This document shows, piece after piece, positions 1 through 6,060 of a stretch of 10,314 nt of DNA. Where the stretch lies: contig CALDSP010000030.1 in the NCBI GenBank assembly GCA_937924465.1, positions 1 to 10,314 of the forward strand, written 5' to 3'. This DNA is from an uncultured Leptospiraceae bacterium (GTDB lineage: Bacteria > Spirochaetota > Leptospiria > Leptospirales > Leptospiraceae). A program made the translations under genes and the position numbers. The notes under the pieces were generated by a model. The model searched no databases, had not been told where the DNA came from, and saw only the letters and a list, made by a program, of their open reading frames with translations. Within the stretch, counting starts at the first letter, position 1. Every line of letters begins with the position of its first letter.

Positions 1-864
1 GTTATGAAGATTATAATCAGCAAGATCAATGCCAAATGATGCGTAAAATTGGTCCTTTTGATACCCTATCGTGCGAGCAGGATTGAGTCCTATATTTTCA
101 ATGAGTAATTTTCCCTTTTTAGATAAAAGAGCTAATACAATAAAAAACGCCGCAGAAGAGATATCTCCGGGTATACGAAAATTCGTACCAGAGAAATTGT
201 AAGGAGGTTCTATTTTAAAATGCGTTGTAGATTTATAAATAATTTTTCCACCTAAAAATTGAAATATGTTTTCAGTGTGATTACGAGAGAGTTCAGTTTC
301 TTTGTATTCCAAACAAACATTTGAAGAAATGGCAGCAAGCATAAGACAAGACTTCACTTGAGCACTGGATAAAGGGCTTTCATAAGTAAAATCTTTTAAT
401 TGTTTACCATGAATGATTAAAGGAGCCTTTCCGTCGTTATTTTGAGAATGTACGTTTGCCCCCATTTGGTTTAGAGGATCAATAATTCTTTTCATTGGAC
501 GTTTTCGAAGAGATTCGTCTCCCGTTAAGGTTGCTGACACATTTGGTAGACCTGCAAGTAAACCCGCAGAAAGCCTAATTCCTGTTCCTGCATTTCCAAA
601 ATCTAAAATTTCTTTTGGAGATTGTAAATTTGTTTTACCCGGACTTTTTACTTCATATATGCCGTGAAAGACTTTTCTGTAGTTTACTCCCAACTTAGAA
701 AAAGAACGCATAGTATTTAAAGGATCCTCTGCTTCCAAAAATCCTTCAATACGACTTTGACCTTTTGCAAGTGCTGAAAATAAAACGGCACGATGTGAGA
801 TAGACTTATCTCCATCTACTTGAATGACTGCATTTTGTTTTAGTTTTAAAGTTGATTGTAACAT
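1..864 (-). CDS. aroA: 3-phosphoshikimate 1-carboxyvinyltransferase (EPSP synthase), class II-like, C-terminus cut by the left edge
   Basis: This enzyme transfers enolpyruvyl from PEP to shikimate-3-phosphate, the sixth step of the shikimate pathway to chorismate, in the cytoplasm. I translated it from the ATG at 864 and it stays open to base 1. That gives 288 of the roughly 430 residues usual for the family, so the C-terminal third is missing. Visible motifs are GDKSISHR (18-25), LDFGNAGTGIRL (about 87-98), the KRPM segment (about 121-124), SAQVK (167-171), RNHTE (194-198) and PGDISSAAF (232-240). The GDKS, SAQxK and RxHTE signatures are those of the class II (CP4-like) group. The class II NPTR motif appears here as NPAR (261-264). 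The stretch after it is about three residues longer than in CP4-type enzymes but stays in frame. The gene starts 9 nt after thiD and has no clear Shine-Dalgarno site, so it is probably expressed from the upstream operon. Confidence 0.93.
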   Translation of the reverse strand, partial: MLQSTLKLKQNAVIQVDGDKSISHRAVLFSALAKGQSRIEGFLEAEDPLNTMRSFSKLGVNYRKVFHGIYEVKSPGKTNLQSPKEILDFGNAGTGIRLSAGLLAGLPNVSATLTGDESLRKRPMKRIIDPLNQMGANVHSQNNDGKAPLIIHGKQLKDFTYESPLSSAQVKSCLMLAAISSNVCLEYKETELSRNHTENIFQFLGGKIIYKSTTHFKIEPPYNFSGTNFRIPGDISSAAFFIVLALLSKKGKLLIENIGLNPARTIGYQKDQFYASFGIDLADYNLHN

Positions 865-873
865 ATAAAAATT

Positions 874-1656
874 TTAAACTGGGCTATGATTTAAACCCCT
901 TACTTTCCCAAGATTTAGTGATTGTTCAAGGGTTTTATGTAAGTATTCTTTTGCTTTTTGAATTGCTTCTTGTAAGTTAAATTTTTTTGCAAGTTGAGCG
1001 GCAATAGCAGCAGAGTAAGTACATCCTGTTCCGTGGGTACTCTTACCAAGAATGTAATTTGTTTCAAATTCATAGTAATCTTTTCCATCATAAAGTATAT
1101 CTACTACAGTGCCATTTTTTTCTAAATGCCCTCCTTTTAATAACGCGGGAACGTGAAAGTGATTAAAAAGTTCCTTACTCGTTTCCCTCATATTTTCTCT
1201 GGTTACATGAAATCCCAAAAGTAAACTGGCTTCATCTGCATTTGGAGTAATCAAATCACAAATAGGAATGAGATCTTTTTGCATAGAATCTATTGCATCA
1301 TCTTTTAAAAGTTTTGCTCCGCTTGTAGCTACCATTACGGGATCCACTACTAGTGGAAATTTTCTTGTTTGCATAATTTTTGCAACTAACTGAATAATTT
1401 CTTTCGTGAACAACATTCCAGTCTTTGCCGAACTTACTGGAAAAAAATCTAAAATAGCAAGAATTTGTTTTTCTATATTTTCTAAGGGAAGTTCGGCTAT
1501 AGATGTAACTCCACTTGGATTTTGCGCCGTAACACAAGTAATAGCAGAGGTTCCATAAACTCCATTTGCTTGAAAAGTTTTTAAATCGGCTTGGATTCCT
1601 GCCCCACCTCCCGAATCAGAGCCTGCAATTGTAATGGCTATTGGATGTATATTCAT
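874..1656 (-). CDS. thiD: Hydroxymethylpyrimidine/phosphomethylpyrimidine kinase
   Basis: ThiD phosphorylates HMP and then HMP-phosphate to HMP-pyrophosphate, the pyrimidine half of thiamine diphosphate, in the cytoplasm. The 260-residue product has the ribokinase-fold signatures of the family. These are AGSDSGGGAGIQADLKTF near the N-terminus (11-28), VDPVMVATSG (104-113), TPNADEA (137-143) and the anion-hole segment HGTGC (208-212) with its conserved Cys. Its length is normal and it is not fused to ThiE. I chose the ATG at 1656. It overlaps the stop codon of the preceding gene as ATGA and puts AGSDS at the usual distance from the N-terminus. An in-frame TTG at 1668 would add only four residues. 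No TPP riboswitch or other thiamine gene is in the window, so its expression probably follows the rpsA-led operon. Confidence 0.95.
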   Translation of the reverse strand: MNIHPIAITIAGSDSGGGAGIQADLKTFQANGVYGTSAITCVTAQNPSGVTSIAELPLENIEKQILAILDFFPVSSAKTGMLFTKEIIQLVAKIMQTRKFPLVVDPVMVATSGAKLLKDDAIDSMQKDLIPICDLITPNADEASLLLGFHVTRENMRETSKELFNHFHVPALLKGGHLEKNGTVVDILYDGKDYYEFETNYILGKSTHGTGCTYSAAIAAQLAKKFNLQEAIQKAKEYLHKTLEQSLNLGKVRGLNHSPV

Positions 1657-1985
1657 AAATTTAACCAACCGTATTTTTTTAAGTCAATTTTATCATTTTT
1701 ATCAAAATGAATTCCTTCTTGTTCTAAAAGTTTTCTTTGTAAATTGGCTCGAAAGATATCTCCTTTAAAAGAAATCATACCTTGTGAATTAATCACTCTC
1801 TGCCATGGTATTTCTGTTTCCTCCTTTTTAAGGACGTTGAGCGCGTATCCTACTGCTCTGGCTGCTCTTGGTTTACCTAAAATGAAAGCAATATTTCCAT
1901 AAGTAGTGACTCTCCCTTTTGGAATTTTAGAAACTATTTTATAAACTTCTTTATAAAAACTGAATTCTTGAGTTTTAGTTTTCAT
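1653..1985 (-). CDS. atl: Alkyltransferase-like protein (O6-alkylguanine lesion-binding, Cys replaced by Trp)
   Basis: This 110-residue protein corresponds to the DNA-binding domain of O6-alkylguanine-DNA alkyltransferase. The acceptor motif PCHRV is replaced by PWQRV (60-64), so Trp61 sits where the reactive Cys should be. That substitution is the hallmark of alkyltransferase-like (ATL) proteins. Known ATLs bind O6-alkylguanine, flip it out and bend DNA so that nucleotide excision repair takes over; they do not transfer the alkyl group. Other expected residues are kept: Tyr29 in VTTYG (nucleotide-flipping Tyr) and Arg43 in ARAVG (the arginine finger). The length matches stand-alone ATLs. It begins 5 nt after hisG and its stop overlaps the thiD start by 4 nt, so it is embedded in the biosynthetic operon. 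No Ada-type regulatory domain is present. The function is assigned from the family; activity on a particular lesion is not shown by the sequence. Confidence 0.9.
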   Translation of the reverse strand: MKTKTQEFSFYKEVYKIVSKIPKGRVTTYGNIAFILGKPRAARAVGYALNVLKKEETEIPWQRVINSQGMISFKGDIFRANLQRKLLEQEGIHFDKNDKIDLKKYGWLNL

Positions 1986-1990
1986 TTCAA

Positions 1991-2611
1991 TTAAAATGAA
2001 GTTTGTAAAGAGTAAATCAAGTCTGTAATTTCTTCTCTTTTTTGATAAAATGAAGAGCGATTACAAACAAGTCTTGCAGAAGAATGTAATATCACTTCTA
2101 TTTCTTTAAGACCATTTGCGCGTAACGTTTCCCCTGTTTCAACTAAATCCACTATACAATCTGAAAGTCCACAAAGGGGGGCTAGTTCAATGCTTCCATA
2201 GAGTTTAATAATCTCACAACTCATTCCCTTAGAAAAAAAATACTCTTTTGCAAGTTTAGGATATTTTGTTGCAACTTTAATTTTACGTCGATAATTTGTT
2301 AACTGAAAATTTTGTAATCCAGCAAGTGATAGTCTGCAAATTCCAATTTTTAAATCAATAGGAGAAAGGAGATCGTAATTTCCTTCTAACAAAACATCCA
2401 GTCCTACAACTCCAACATCGGCAGCGAATTCTTGCACATAAATGGGGACATCTTGAGAACGAACGAATAAAATTTTTATATTTCTTTCTGAATCTTCATA
2501 AGTAAGCTCTTTGGAATTTTCAAAAGGTTTTTGAGAAATCCATTTTCTTGATATGAAAAGCTCAATACTCTCCTCCGCTAGTCTTCCTTTAGGAAGGGCG
2601 ATTGTAAGCAT
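1991..2611 (-). CDS. hisG: ATP phosphoribosyltransferase, short form (HisGS)
   Basis: HisG condenses ATP with PRPP to give phosphoribosyl-ATP, the first committed step of histidine synthesis. The 206-residue protein begins with the LPKGRL motif (6-11). It has the RSQDVP segment (51-56), the DVGVVGLD segment (65-72) and the PRPP-binding stretch around DLVETGETL (155-163). It ends without the C-terminal ACT-like domain that gives histidine feedback inhibition in the long (about 300-residue) enzyme. Short-form HisG works as a hetero-octamer with HisZ, a histidyl-tRNA synthetase paralogue; no hisZ lies in this window. The ATG at 2611 puts LPKGR at the normal N-terminal position and has a good ribosome binding site 7 nt upstream. 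It is 3 nt downstream of the TPR gene and 5 nt upstream of the ATL gene. Confidence 0.96.
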   Translation of the reverse strand: MLTIALPKGRLAEESIELFISRKWISQKPFENSKELTYEDSERNIKILFVRSQDVPIYVQEFAADVGVVGLDVLLEGNYDLLSPIDLKIGICRLSLAGLQNFQLTNYRRKIKVATKYPKLAKEYFFSKGMSCEIIKLYGSIELAPLCGLSDCIVDLVETGETLRANGLKEIEVILHSSARLVCNRSSFYQKREEITDLIYSLQTSF

Positions 2612-2614
2612 AGA

Positions 2615-3376
2615 TTAACCTTTATTAGACTTCATAATAAGATAGGTGGCTTTCTCTCGAATTTGTTTTATGTAAGGAGATTCGTGCTTGGCTTCAATTT
2701 CTAAAACCTTTTTTAAGTTTGTAATTCCTTCTTCTTTGTTGCCTTGTTGTAACTTTAAACGTCCCATTTCAAAAAAAACTAAAGCGGTTAGATTGGGAAG
2801 TTCTTTATTGTTAGAAATAACATTTGCTGATTTTTGATAATTGGTAATAGCTTCCTGAATTTGATTTGCATTTTCTCTGTAATTTCCAGCTAGGGAATAA
2901 TACAAAGCCTTCAATTCTTTGTGATTTTCTATAAGCGAAGCAGCATGTTCCATATGTTCGGCTGCTTTTTGGAAATCTTTTTTTTCTAAATATAAATCAC
3001 TTAAGTACTTACTGACTCTAAGGGTAACTCCTTTTTCAGAGTGTTTTGAAAGATATTCTTCGTATTCTTTGATTTTAGAATTGGTATCTAATAAATCCTT
3101 TTCAAATTTTTTTTCAAGTTTTTCAAGAGCTATTGTAGCTTCTTCTTCTTTAGATTTTAAATATTCTCCCCAAGCTACAACAAAAAAGATAACTAAGAAA
3201 ATTCCCAGTAAAGTAGAATAAAAGGCAACCCGATTTCTTGAAATAAAATTTCCTAACTTGAGAAAGAAAAGTTCAAAAGGAGACCCCTCAAAATTTTGAT
3301 AAGGATCTTCTTGTAAAACTTGATCGTGTTTTGCTTTTAAGTCTTTTCGAAATTTTTTTCTATCAAACTTTCCCAT
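2615..3376 (-). CDS. Membrane-anchored tetratricopeptide-repeat protein (YfgM-like layout)
   Basis: The 253-residue product has a basic, cytoplasm-type N-terminus (about 1-49, rich in Lys/Arg) and one strong hydrophobic helix at about 50-70. A charged, coiled-coil-like stretch follows (about 72-112). At least three TPR-like helix pairs come next (about 118-150, 156-188 and 198-231), with the usual A/Y/L spacing such as the segment around EKKDFQKAAEHMEHA. The positive-inside rule places the TPR part in the periplasm. This layout resembles YfgM, the SecYEG/PpiD-associated chaperone-network protein, but I see no residue that proves orthology. It starts 2 nt after rpsA and ends 3 nt before hisG. 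Its position after a ribosomal protein gene may simply reflect constant expression. A role in protein export or quality control is an inference from architecture. Confidence 0.8.
   Translation of the reverse strand: MGKFDRKKFRKDLKAKHDQVLQEDPYQNFEGSPFELFFLKLGNFISRNRVAFYSTLLGIFLVIFFVVAWGEYLKSKEEEATIALEKLEKKFEKDLLDTNSKIKEYEEYLSKHSEKGVTLRVSKYLSDLYLEKKDFQKAAEHMEHAASLIENHKELKALYYSLAGNYRENANQIQEAITNYQKSANVISNNKELPNLTALVFFEMGRLKLQQGNKEEGITNLKKVLEIEAKHESPYIKQIREKATYLIMKSNKG
2619..2623 (-). promoter_or_regulatory. Ribosome binding site for hisG inside the preceding gene
   Basis: On the minus strand AAAGG lies 7 nt before the hisG ATG and overlaps the last codons of the TPR gene. It is one of the few clear Shine-Dalgarno sites in this operon. 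It supports the start at 2611 and suggests that hisG can be initiated or re-initiated as ribosomes finish the TPR gene. Confidence 0.6.
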
Positions 3377-3378
3377 AT

Positions 3379-5094
3379 TTAATTTTTATTTTGAAGATTT
3401 ACAAAGTTTCCAATGCTTTCGCTAGAAGGAGAATCATCGGATCTTATGTACCTTGACATTTCTTCTTTTTCAAGAGCTTTATCAAAATCTTTAATAGACA
3501 AAGAAATTCTTTTATTCTCGGAATCAATCTTCAGAACAACAGCTTTAATGGTATCTCCTACTTTATAAACCTCTGCAAGCTTTATATTTTTGCTATCGGG
3601 AATTTGGGATACATGAATGAGTCCTTCAAATCCGGGCTCTATTTCAACAAACACTCCAAAGTTGACTACACTTTTAATTTTTCCTTCTACAATGGTTCCT
3701 GAAGGATATTTTTTACGCAAGAGTTCATACGGGTTTTCTTTGAGCTGTTTGAGTCCTAAAGAAATTCTCTGGGCGGATGGGTTTACATCTAAAATTTTAT
3801 ATTTAACAATTTGACCTTTTTTTAGACCTTCCTCTGCAATGGGATCTTTGGCTTTATCGTTCCATGATATATCGCTTAAATGAACTAGACCCTCTATTCC
3901 ATCTTCTACTTCTATGAAGACTCCGTACTTAGTGATTCCAGTGATTTTTCCTTCTAAAACATTCCCAACCTTAACTTTATCGGAAAGATTTTCCCAAGGA
4001 TTGGGTAGGAGTTGTTTAAGTCCCAATGATAAACGTTTTCGCTCAACGTCAATGTCTAAAACTACAGAATCTACCTCCTGTCCCTTTTTTAAAACTTCTT
4101 TTGGATGAGGAGGTTTTTTACTCCACGATAATTCAGAAGTATGAATTAAACCTTCCAAACCTTCTTTTAATTCAATAAATGCTCCAAAATTCGTAAGGGA
4201 AGTTACTATCCCCCGCACAACCATATCTTTTTCTAGCTCTCTACCTGCCCAAACCCATGGATCTTCAAACATTTGTTTTATGCCTAAACTCAAACGTTTG
4301 GTTTCTTTGTCGATCTCCAAGACTTGAACTTGAATTTCCTGACCTATGTGGAAGTAGTGCTTAAAGGGGGCATACTTTTTGTAAGATATATCATTTTGGC
4401 GAAGTAGACCTTCAATCCCCTTAACCTCACAAAAAACTCCAAAATTGGCAATCTTAGTAACTTTAGCTAAGACTCTATCTCCAACATTTGTGCTTTGGAT
4501 AAGTTGCTCCCATTTGTTTTGGTCAATTTTTTCTTCATACTTTTTGTGAGATACAACAACAATTTTGTTTTTTTCAATTAGTTTGATAATTGAGAAGTTT
4601 AAGGGTTTATCTCGAAAATTTTCCAAAACCTTTCGCCGAATTTGTGAGGCTGGGAGAAAAACTGTAAAACCTTCTACGTTTACAGTGAAGCCTTTATCAC
4701 TTTCTTGGGATTCTATTTTCCCCGTAACGAATTGACCATTTTTATAAGCATCTTTTAAAATTTCCCAACCTCTTTTCCGATCTGCTTCTAATTTAGAGCA
4801 AACAAAAAGAGAAACATCATTTTCTTCTTCACGAGATTTTACAATCACATTGATATGACTGCCAATTTCCGGTGGCTCAGAAAACTCTCTTATGGGAACA
4901 TAACCTTCTGTTTTTGTACTAGATGTTTCAAAGTCTATGTAGACTCTATCTGCAAGAACACTCACAACTTTAGCTTCTACAAGATCCCCTTTGTGTAAGT
5001 TTTGAGGAGATTTGCTTCTTTCAAAGGTCTCTAATATTTCACCGAATGTAGATTGTTTAGATTTAGAACTAGGACTCAAGGCTAACCAAAACAC
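3379..5094 (-). CDS. rpsA: 30S ribosomal protein S1 (six S1 domains)
   Basis: S1 binds mRNA on the 30S subunit and helps unfold and place leaders that have weak Shine-Dalgarno sites. The 571-residue protein contains six S1/OB-fold repeats at about 35-101, 119-184, 204-273, 289-361, 376-448 and 465-535. Repeats 3-6 are the most regular, each with the ANFGVF/TNFGAF/TKYGVF/VNFGVF strand, a following EGLxxxxxxS segment and a KRLSLGxKQ-like end. Repeats 1 and 2 are divergent, as in other bacterial S1 proteins where they mediate ribosome docking. A short acidic, Ser-rich tail follows. The length is close to the E. coli protein (557). The GTG at 5094 is the first possible start after an in-frame stop; a TTG at 5079 is an alternative, and either leaves all domains intact. 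It is the first gene of the minus-strand operon and has a hairpin just upstream. Confidence 0.96.
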   Translation of the reverse strand: MFWLALSPSSKSKQSTFGEILETFERSKSPQNLHKGDLVEAKVVSVLADRVYIDFETSSTKTEGYVPIREFSEPPEIGSHINVIVKSREEENDVSLFVCSKLEADRKRGWEILKDAYKNGQFVTGKIESQESDKGFTVNVEGFTVFLPASQIRRKVLENFRDKPLNFSIIKLIEKNKIVVVSHKKYEEKIDQNKWEQLIQSTNVGDRVLAKVTKIANFGVFCEVKGIEGLLRQNDISYKKYAPFKHYFHIGQEIQVQVLEIDKETKRLSLGIKQMFEDPWVWAGRELEKDMVVRGIVTSLTNFGAFIELKEGLEGLIHTSELSWSKKPPHPKEVLKKGQEVDSVVLDIDVERKRLSLGLKQLLPNPWENLSDKVKVGNVLEGKITGITKYGVFIEVEDGIEGLVHLSDISWNDKAKDPIAEEGLKKGQIVKYKILDVNPSAQRISLGLKQLKENPYELLRKKYPSGTIVEGKIKSVVNFGVFVEIEPGFEGLIHVSQIPDSKNIKLAEVYKVGDTIKAVVLKIDSENKRISLSIKDFDKALEKEEMSRYIRSDDSPSSESIGNFVNLQNKN

Positions 5095-5106
5095 TAATTA
5101 GATTTA

Positions 5107-5126
5107 CCTTGGTCTGTAAACCAAGG
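5107..5126 (-). promoter_or_regulatory. Hairpin in the rpsA leader that contains the Shine-Dalgarno-like bases
   Basis: A perfect 7-bp inverted repeat (CCTTGGT / ACCAAGG on either strand) is separated by 6 nt and ends 12 nt before the rpsA GTG. In the mRNA the 3' arm carries AAGG, the only purine-rich Shine-Dalgarno-like stretch near the start, so folding would pair it. No U-run follows, so it is not an intrinsic terminator. E. coli rpsA is known to lack a good Shine-Dalgarno site, to have structured leader hairpins and to be repressed by its own product. A similar control here is an inference. Confidence 0.5.
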
Positions 5127-5157
5127 CATAAAGTAATTACATGGTTTTTTTTATGTA

Positions 5158-5171
5158 GATTGATGTCAATC
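5158..5171. promoter_or_regulatory. 14-bp inverted repeat between the exported-protein gene and rpsA
   Basis: Two 6-bp arms, GATTGA and TCAATC, flank a 2-bp centre in the 115-bp gap upstream of rpsA. On the minus strand the repeat includes TTGACA, a perfect -35 hexamer, but no good -10 lies 16-18 nt further on. The nearest, TGTAAT at 5141-5136, is 22 nt away. The stem is too tight for a terminator and lacks a T-run on the right side. An operator overlapping a promoter is possible but weakly supported. Confidence 0.3.
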
Positions 5172-5209
5172 AGAAAAAGAATTTTAAATAAAAAAACAAA
5201 GTAAAAAAA

Positions 5210-5875
5210 CTAATTTGCTCCTACTTCCTTAAGAGCTTTCCATACTGCAAGATTTTTTCTATTCCGATCATGTTCTACCATATTCTCAAGTTCGCGTACT
5301 AGTTTTCTTAAATTTTCTTTGTAGTAGGTAACCAATTTTAATCTTTCAGTAGGTTCACTTACATTTTCTACATTGTAAACTTCTACAGGATTTGTTTCTT
5401 TATAAGCTAGGGGATAGTGAAATACTCTCAATTTTATAGAGTTTAGATTATCAGATTGAAATTGATTCTCAATTTCTCTTATATAAATTTCTGGATAGTA
5501 ACGTGCATCTATTGTTCCTTTTCTTGTAGAAAACCTGAGTGATTCAATTTTGTCTCCATTGAATGTGATGAAAGTTTCCCCATTCACTACATAAGCAGAA
5601 CGTCCTTCTAAGGTTTTATGTTCAATGTAAGCAATATCTCTTTTTTCAAAAACATTTGATTTAATTAAAAATGTCTTATGTTTACGAACATAATTCATAA
5701 GACCAACTAGGCGTTCATGAAAATACTGAATGTCTTTTTTTAGATTTTCCGCTAATTTTTCCTGATTTGGTGAAAGGCTTTGGATGGGTACTTCTCCATC
5801 TGAAGATACAGTAGAGACATAATCTGCGAAGACGGAGGTGGTAACAACACAGAAAACAAGAAATAATTTATTCAT
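5210..5875 (-). CDS. Exported protein of unknown function
   Basis: I do not recognise this 221-residue protein. It begins with a short signal peptide (MNKLF, then a hydrophobic stretch) with a likely cleavage after VFA at residue 17. There is no Cys at the site, so it should be periplasmic or secreted rather than a lipoprotein. The mature part starts with a short Ser/Pro-rich segment. A helical stretch with many Lys/Glu follows (about 38-66), then a beta-rich middle containing repeated short strands (about 80-165, including YVVNGETFITFNGDKIES). It ends in a charged helical end (about 176-218). The only Cys (residue 9) lies in the signal peptide, and there are no membrane helices beyond it. 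The ATG at 5875 has a good ribosome binding site. It lies 115 bp upstream of rpsA in the same direction and is divergent from the TonB receptor gene. It may be its own transcription unit, or it may read into rpsA. Confidence 0.8.
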   Translation of the reverse strand: MNKLFLVFCVVTTSVFADYVSTVSSDGEVPIQSLSPNQEKLAENLKKDIQYFHERLVGLMNYVRKHKTFLIKSNVFEKRDIAYIEHKTLEGRSAYVVNGETFITFNGDKIESLRFSTRKGTIDARYYPEIYIREIENQFQSDNLNSIKLRVFHYPLAYKETNPVEVYNVENVSEPTERLKLVTYYKENLRKLVRELENMVEHDRNRKNLAVWKALKEVGAN

Positions 5876-5882
5876 AAAATCA

Positions 5883-5887
5883 TCCTT
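5883..5887 (-). promoter_or_regulatory. Ribosome binding site of the exported-protein gene
   Basis: AAGGA on the minus strand lies 7 nt before the ATG at 5875. This is the best-formed Shine-Dalgarno site on the minus strand of the window and fixes the start of the signal peptide. Confidence 0.65.
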
Positions 5888-5913
5888 TTTAAAAAATTTG
5901 TAGGCAAAAGTTT

Positions 5914-5942
5914 ATTGTAAGACATACAAATTTCAAGCAAAA
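5914..5942 (-). promoter_or_regulatory. Possible promoter for the exported-protein gene
   Basis: On the minus strand TACAAT (5919-5914) matches a sigma-70 type -10 box at five of six positions and lies about 38 nt before the ATG. A poor -35, TTTTGC, sits at 17-nt spacing (5942-5937), with TTGCTT as a 15-nt alternative. The surrounding DNA is very AT-rich, so chance matches are likely. Confidence 0.3.
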
Positions 5943-5976
5943 AATGGACATTTAATGAAAAATTTTATTTGTTTGA

Positions 5977-5988
5977 TGTGACGTGACA
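5977..5988. promoter_or_regulatory. Operator-like imperfect palindrome in the divergent intergenic region
   Basis: TGTGACGTGACA is a 12-bp palindrome with a single mismatched pair (TGT-ACGT-ACA core). It also contains GTGAC twice in tandem. It is the most GC-rich patch of the 185-bp region between the exported-protein gene and the TonB receptor gene, which is otherwise mostly A/T. Its position, 72 bp before the receptor ATG and about 100 bp before the other ATG, suits a shared regulator site. No regulator family can be named from it. Confidence 0.35.
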
Positions 5989-6060
5989 GCAAAGTTTTTT
6001 TGATTGAATTTTTTTTAAATCACAATGGAATTGCCTATCTTAGTAAATTGAGAGAGTCAA

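Noticed and set aside
1298..1537. 79-codon open frame on the minus strand inside thiD
   Set aside because: It is out of frame with thiD, which has full family motifs through this stretch; its composition looks like frame-shifted AT-rich coding sequence and it has no ribosome binding site.
1657..1668. TTG start for thiD adding MVKF before the ATG
   Set aside because: The ATG at 1656 forms a standard ATGA overlap with the preceding stop and gives the usual distance to the AGSDS motif. The TTG has no better ribosome binding site.
3617..4108. Two short plus-strand open frames antisense to rpsA
   Set aside because: They mirror the repeated S1-domain codons of rpsA and encode no recognisable protein.
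5158..5171. Intrinsic terminator for the exported-protein gene
   Set aside because: The stem is 5-6 bp with a 2-4 nt loop and is followed by ACATAAAA on the minus strand instead of a T-run.
5876..6060. Possible cobalamin or other riboswitch before the TonB receptor
   Set aside because: The region is only 185 bp and very AT-rich; I see no B12-box-like GCCACTG element and no multi-stem structure.
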